A stretch of DNA of 42,536 nt from Spirochaetaceae bacterium (GTDB taxonomy: Bacteria > Spirochaetota > Spirochaetia > SZUA-6 > Bin103). A program made the translations under genes and the position numbers. Where the stretch lies: NCBI GenBank assembly GCA_028820215.1, contig JAPPKD010000241.1, positions 1 through 42,536 on the forward strand, read 5' to 3'. Within the stretch, counting starts at the first letter, position 1. Every line of letters begins with the position of its first letter. Below are positions 39,106 to 42,536 of this stretch, in pieces. The notes beneath the pieces are model-generated. The model ran no database searches. It worked only from the letters and a program-made list of their open reading frames with translations, and was not told where the DNA came from.

Positions 39106-40098
39106 TCATGGCTCGGTGCGCACTCGTGCTGGTCCGGCCGCGCGCCGCTCGTCCCACATGAAGACCAGCAGGGCGGCGGTGACGATCGCGGCGGCGGCGA
39201 CCACCGACAGCGGCACCGGCTCGCCCAAGGTGAGCGCGGCCAGCACGATCGCGCCCGATGGGGTCAGCGCGGTGATGGTCCCCGCAGTGGCCGCGGACAG
39301 GCGCCGGAAGGCGACGGTCATGAGCGCGTAGTTTGCCGCCGTGCCGATCACGCCCAGCGCCGCCAGCGCGGCCACCGTATCGAGCGACACCGAATCCGGC
39401 CGGCGGGCGAACGGCAGCAGGCACAGGTTCACGACGGAGGCGATCGCCAGGATCGGCACCGCGATCTTCAGCGCGGCGCCGCGTCCCGGCCCGTGGCCGC
39501 CGGCCAGCGCGCGGCTTGTCAGTCCGTAGATTCCGAACCCGACCGAGGCGGCGATCATCACGAGATTCCCGGCCCGGTAGGAGGACGCCGTGAGCTCGTC
39601 GAGGGCGCCGGGCGCGGCCAGGAGCAGCGCGCCGGCGGCGATCACGCAGGCGATCGCCGCCAGCTTGACCGCGGACAGCCGCTCCCCCAGGACCCAGCGC
39701 GCCAACAGGACCAGGGTGACGATCTGCACCTGGATCATCACCGTACCGGCGCCGGCGGTGGTCAGGCTCATCCCCAGTGCGTAGAGCTGATAGTTCACCC
39801 CAAGTGCGATCCCGCCGAGCAGGTGCCAGCCGCTGCAGGGCACCAGGTCGCGCAGCCGCCCCCCGCGCGCGTGGTGCAGCAGGGCGAGCAGCAACGTCGC
39901 CACCGGCAGGCGAGTCGCGGAGATCGTGATCGGGTCGAAGGCGCGCAGCGCGACCTTCACCAGGATGGGGATCATCATCCACACCACCGTCGCGGCCAGC
40001 ATGGCGGCCACTCCGGTCCGTATGGCCTGCCGGTCGGCCGCGTCAGGCTGCGTCACACGGACCTCTTCGGCGCTGTTCGGGCAGATCTGTTCCGGCAT
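39106..40098 (-). CDS. EamA/DMT-family transporter
   Basis: A 330-residue membrane protein with two EamA repeats of about five helices each (e.g. GVAAMLAATVVWMMIPILVK; LLGGIALGVNYQLYALGMSL; LAALGVIGTAANYALMTVAF; GAIVLAALTLGEPVPLSVVA). The 'E.l....' glutamates after each fourth helix (LLARWVLGERLS; LTLGEPVPLS) are the family signature. Such proteins export amino acids or metabolites. I chose ATG 40,098 (MPEQIC); a valine start further in is possible. It diverges from the CUT1 permease gene. An AT-rich tract (about 40,107-40,120) in the gap likely holds both promoters. Confidence 0.85.
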   Translation of the reverse strand: MPEQICPNSAEEVRVTQPDAADRQAIRTGVAAMLAATVVWMMIPILVKVALRAFDPITISATRLPVATLLLALLHHARGGRLRDLVPCSGWHLLGGIALGVNYQLYALGMSLTTAGAGTVMIQVQIVTLVLLARWVLGERLSAVKLAAIACVIAAGALLLAAPGALDELTASSYRAGNLVMIAASVGFGIYGLTSRALAGGHGPGRGAALKIAVPILAIASVVNLCLLPFARRPDSVSLDTVAALAALGVIGTAANYALMTVAFRRLSAATAGTITALTPSGAIVLAALTLGEPVPLSVVAAAAIVTAALLVFMWDERRAAGPARVRTEP

Positions 40099-40169
40099 GC
40101 CGATGCGTAGTATGTTAAATCTGCTGTGGCCCCGGCCGGACACCGGATCGCGCGGCCACCTCCCCTTGG

Positions 40170-41147
40170 ATGAGGACTACTGACGGACCGCCCGCCGGCG
40201 GGACCGCGCCCGCACTGGCGCGGCCTGCCTTGACCGAACGCCTGTACGCGACGGCGCGCTACCTCAGCCGCTCCTGGGAGCTCTACGTCTTCATCATCCC
40301 CGCGGTCGTCCACATCTTCCTGTTCAAGTACCTGCCGATCTACGGCCTGAGCATCGCCTTCACGGACGGGTTCTCCATGCGGACCGGACGGTCCGCGCCG
40401 GAGTGGAACGACTTCGCCCACTTCACCAGGTTCTTCAACTCCGCCTACTTCGTGCCGGTCATCCGCAACACGGTGGTCATCGCCCTGTACAGCCTGGCCA
40501 CCTGGCCCATCCCGCTGCTGCTGGCGCTGATGATGAACGAGGCGCGCAACCGCCACTTCAAGAAAGCCGTGCAGATGGCCACCTACGCTCCCTACTTCAT
40601 ATCGACCGTGGTCGTCGTGAGCATGCTCACCGTGTTCCTGAGCCCGCGGATCGGCGTGATCAACTCGTTCATCAAGCTGCTCGGCGGAGAGCCGATCTTC
40701 TTCATGGCCAGTCCCGCCTGGGGGCCGACCCTGTTCGTGCTGTCCGAGCTGTGGCAGACCGCCGGCTTCGGGGCGATCATCTACCTCGCGTCCCTGTCCG
40801 CGGTCGATCCGCAGCTTCGCGAGGCGGCGTTCTGCGACGGCGCGCACAAGCTGCGCATCATCTGGCACGTCGACCTGCCCTGGATCACGCCCACCATCGT
40901 CATCCTGTTCATCATGCGCCTGGGCCAACTGCTGACCATCGGCTTCGAGAAGGTCCTGCTGATGCAGAACAATCTGAACATCACGACGATGGAGGTCGTC
41001 TCGACCTACGTGTACCGCTCCGGGATTCTGCAGGCGCAATACGACTACGCGACGGCCGTGGGCCTGTTGGAGACGGTGGCCAACTTCACGCTGCTGGTCG
41101 TCGCCAACCGCCTGGCCCGGCACTTCGGCCAGACATCCCTGTGGTAG
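40170..41147 (+). CDS. CUT1 sugar ABC permease (LplB-type)
   Basis: A 325-residue permease. Six helices are apparent (LYVFIIPAVVHIFLFKYLPI; VIRNTVVIALYSLATWPIPL; YFISTVVVVSMLTVFLSP and others). The EAA coupling loop is LREAAFCDGAHKLRIIWHVD, followed by LPWITPTIVILFIMRL. The N-terminal 'ELY.fiiPavv..flFkYlPiYG' with 'GFEKVLLMQN' is the hallmark of the LplB/YtcP subgroup found with large lipobox-variable binding proteins. No Shine-Dalgarno sequence precedes ATG 40,170. The next permease starts eight bases after its stop. Confidence 0.92.
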   Translation: MRTTDGPPAGGTAPALARPALTERLYATARYLSRSWELYVFIIPAVVHIFLFKYLPIYGLSIAFTDGFSMRTGRSAPEWNDFAHFTRFFNSAYFVPVIRNTVVIALYSLATWPIPLLLALMMNEARNRHFKKAVQMATYAPYFISTVVVVSMLTVFLSPRIGVINSFIKLLGGEPIFFMASPAWGPTLFVLSELWQTAGFGAIIYLASLSAVDPQLREAAFCDGAHKLRIIWHVDLPWITPTIVILFIMRLGQLLTIGFEKVLLMQNNLNITTMEVVSTYVYRSGILQAQYDYATAVGLLETVANFTLLVVANRLARHFGQTSLW

Positions 41148-41154
41148 GCGCACG

Positions 41155-42054
41155 GTGGTAGACTTCCGCAGCAGCGCCGACCGCGTCGTGGACGGCGTCA
41201 ACGTCGGCATCCTGGCGGTCATCCTGGTCCTGACCATCTACCCGATGTACTTCGTCGTCATCGCGTCGATCAGCGAGCCGACGCTGGTCTCCGCCGGGCA
41301 CGTCTACCTGTGGCCGCGCGGACTGAACGTCGAAGGCTACTCGTACATCTTCCGCACCCGCCACATCCTGGCCGGCTACCGCAACTCGATCCTGTACGCC
41401 GTCGGCCAGACCGCGGTGTCGCTGGTGCTGACCATTCCGGCCGCCTACGCCCTGTCACGGCGCGACCTGCGCGGGCGGGGCCTGATCATGTTCTACTTCG
41501 TGTTCACCCTGTACTTCACCGGCGGCATCATCCCGTTCTACGTCGTCGTTCGCCGTCTCGGCCTGAACAACTCGGAGTGGTCGCTGATCCTCCCCAATGC
41601 CGTGAACGTTTTCAACCTGATCGTTGCGCGCACGTTCTTCCAGAGCAACGTGCCCGACGAGCTGCTGGAGTCGGCGCAGATCGACGGGTGCACGAACAGC
41701 AGGTTCTTCGCCAGCGTCGCGCTGCCATTGAGCCAGGCGATCGTCGCCATCGTCGTGCTGTTCAACGTGGTGCAGAGCTGGAACGCGTTCTTCCATGCGC
41801 TGCTGTTCATCAACGACTCCAGCAAGTACCCGTTGCAGCTCGTGCTCAGGCGACTGCTCATATTGAACGAGCTGCTGTCCGGCGGAGAGGGCCTGGAGAG
41901 CTTTTCTCCGGAGGAGATCCGGCGTCGCCAGATCCTTTCGGACCTGTTGCGCTACGGCATCATCGTCGTGGCGATCGCACCGCTGATGGTGCTCTATCCG
42001 TTCATACAGCGTCATTTCGTCAAGGGCATCATGGTCGGATCGATCAAGGGATGA
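41155..42054 (+). CDS. CUT1 sugar ABC permease (LplC/YtcP-type)
   Basis: A 299-residue second permease beginning at GTG 41,155. Helices include VGILAVILVLTIYPMYFVVI and the segment LIMFYFVFTLYFTGGIIPFY. The EAA loop is LLESAQIDGCTNSRFFASVA, then LPLSQAIVAIVVLF. The GGIIPFYVVVRRLGL motif is typical of the LplC branch. It forms a heterodimer with the preceding gene product. The ATPase is not encoded here, as usual in this subgroup, which borrows a shared MsmK-like ATPase (family knowledge). Confidence 0.92.
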   Translation: MVDFRSSADRVVDGVNVGILAVILVLTIYPMYFVVIASISEPTLVSAGHVYLWPRGLNVEGYSYIFRTRHILAGYRNSILYAVGQTAVSLVLTIPAAYALSRRDLRGRGLIMFYFVFTLYFTGGIIPFYVVVRRLGLNNSEWSLILPNAVNVFNLIVARTFFQSNVPDELLESAQIDGCTNSRFFASVALPLSQAIVAIVVLFNVVQSWNAFFHALLFINDSSKYPLQLVLRRLLILNELLSGGEGLESFSPEEIRRRQILSDLLRYGIIVVAIAPLMVLYPFIQRHFVKGIMVGSIKG

Positions 42055-42077
42055 CGGTCCCTTCCATGGTGCATGCA

Positions 42078-42092
42078 GCCGCAGCGTGCGGC
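42078..42092 (+). other. Small hairpin between permease and binding-protein genes
   Basis: GCCGCA (42,078-42,083) and TGCGGC (42,087-42,092) form a 6-bp stem with a 3-base loop in the 82-base gap. No T-tract follows. It may be an mRNA processing or stability element; the short stem could be chance in GC-rich DNA. Confidence 0.3.
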
Positions 42093-42136
42093 CGAGGTCC
42101 CGAGTGATGGGGCCCGATTTCATTCAGGAGGGTGCA

Positions 42137-42536
42137 ATGAAGAAGGCACTCATTTCGATTCTGGGGACCGCCATGCTGGCCATCGGCCTGCTGGCGACCC
42201 CCGCGTTTCTGTTCGCCACCGGCGAAGAGGAGGCCATGGACGCCGGAGAGCTCACGGCGGCCGGCGTATTCCCGGTCGAACCGGGGATCACCCTGCGGGC
42301 GGGCTGGAACTCCGGCCGCTGGGGCAGCGCGGCCGACAACGTGTGGGCGCAGCAGTGGGAAGCCGACACCAACGTGACGCTGGAGTTCGTGGAGATGGAC
42401 AACCGAGAGAAGATCACCATTGCCTTCTCTGCGGATGACTACCCCGACTTCATGCTGGGCACCGACGGACTGGACAAGAACCTCATCTCCCGGCTGCTGC
42501 AGGACGGCGTGGCCGTCGACCTGCGGCCCTACCTGT
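42137..42536 (+). CDS. Extracellular sugar-binding protein, 5' part
   Basis: The first 133 codons of a binding protein cut by the window end. CAGGAGGG precedes ATG 42,137. A signal peptide is clear: MKKALISILGTAMLAIGLLA, then TPAFLFATGEEEAMD. There is no lipobox Cys, so cleavage by the ordinary signal peptidase is expected. The mature part reads PGITLRAGWNSGRWGSAADN, VTLEFVEMDNREKI, YPDFMLGTDGLDKNLISRLL, the pattern of LplA/YtcQ-type extracellular solute-binding proteins. Together with the two permeases before it, it forms an oligosaccharide importer; the ligand is unknown. Confidence 0.9.
   Translation, partial: MKKALISILGTAMLAIGLLATPAFLFATGEEEAMDAGELTAAGVFPVEPGITLRAGWNSGRWGSAADNVWAQQWEADTNVTLEFVEMDNREKITIAFSADDYPDFMLGTDGLDKNLISRLLQDGVAVDLRPYL

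Noticed and set aside
1..42536. CRISPR array, tRNA, rRNA or insertion sequence
   Set aside because: No regularly spaced repeats, no tRNA cloverleaf or rRNA sequence recognised, and no transposase-like frame or paired terminal repeats seen by eye.

Overview
The window is a high-GC bacterial chromosomal segment with dense, mostly operonic genes. The left end (about 160-500) is far less GC-rich: two 60-base lines I counted are 30/60 G+C. Gene content is that of a heterotroph scavenging sugars, polyols and amino acids: three ABC importers of three families, three or four inositol-type enzymes, a phytanoyl-CoA dioxygenase, a mandelate-racemase-type enzyme, a double cupin, an amidohydrolase and a glycosidase-like protein. 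An LplB/YtcP-type importer whose binding protein lacks a lipobox, together with this gene mix, would fit the GC-rich, often marine- or sponge-associated Spirochaetaceae known from metagenomes. That placement is inference; no rRNA, tRNA or phylogenetic marker is present.

Layout. 1-3.4 kb: remnants and damaged genes (an EVE/PUA-like fragment, a twice-frameshifted 'GESHY' protein, an intact WYL regulator, a frameshifted GTPase-DUF697 protein). 3.5-7.1 kb: a DUF6941-like protein, PhyH dioxygenase and a transglutaminase-like/CARDB protein. 7.0-9.3 kb: a decayed mazEF behind a racemase-family gene, diverging from a double cupin. 9.4-14.6 kb: a minus-strand operon (aldolase-family remnant, SDR, GIY-YIG-like protein, amidohydrolase, five-bladed-propeller glycosidase-like protein, GNAT). 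14.6-17.3 kb: a plus-strand MNT-HEPN toxin-antitoxin pair followed 3 bases later by a MutS-family ATPase. 17.3-20 kb: a dead higBA pair, then recQ. 20-26.7 kb: Gfo/Idh/MocA dehydrogenase, PTS-IIA-like protein, IolD and a simple-sugar ABC importer (binding protein, permease, single-domain ATPase), likely a cyclitol uptake and breakdown unit. 26.7-32.5 kb: an SDR and a branched-chain-amino-acid-type importer in which the binding protein is fused to the LivH-type permease. 32.5-33.2 kb: vapBC with a perfect 20-bp operator-like palindrome. 33.2-36.4 kb: a second Gfo/Idh/MocA gene overlapping a cytochrome P450, then an IolE-like TIM barrel. 36.5-39.1 kb: an ABC-2 exporter (ATPase plus two permeases). 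39.1-42.5 kb: an EamA exporter diverging from a CUT1 importer whose binding protein runs off the window end.

Two themes stand out. First, four toxin-antitoxin loci sit within 26 kb in different states: two apparently whole (vapBC; MNT-HEPN, whose toxin has lost its usual catalytic motif) and two decayed (mazEF, higBA). Second, at several genes a -10-like hexamer lies 6-8 bases before the start codon with no Shine-Dalgarno sequence, which predicts leaderless mRNAs. The best candidate for an undescribed system is the MNT-HEPN-MutS-like trio at 14,657-17,327. No CRISPR array, insertion sequence, rRNA or tRNA was seen.
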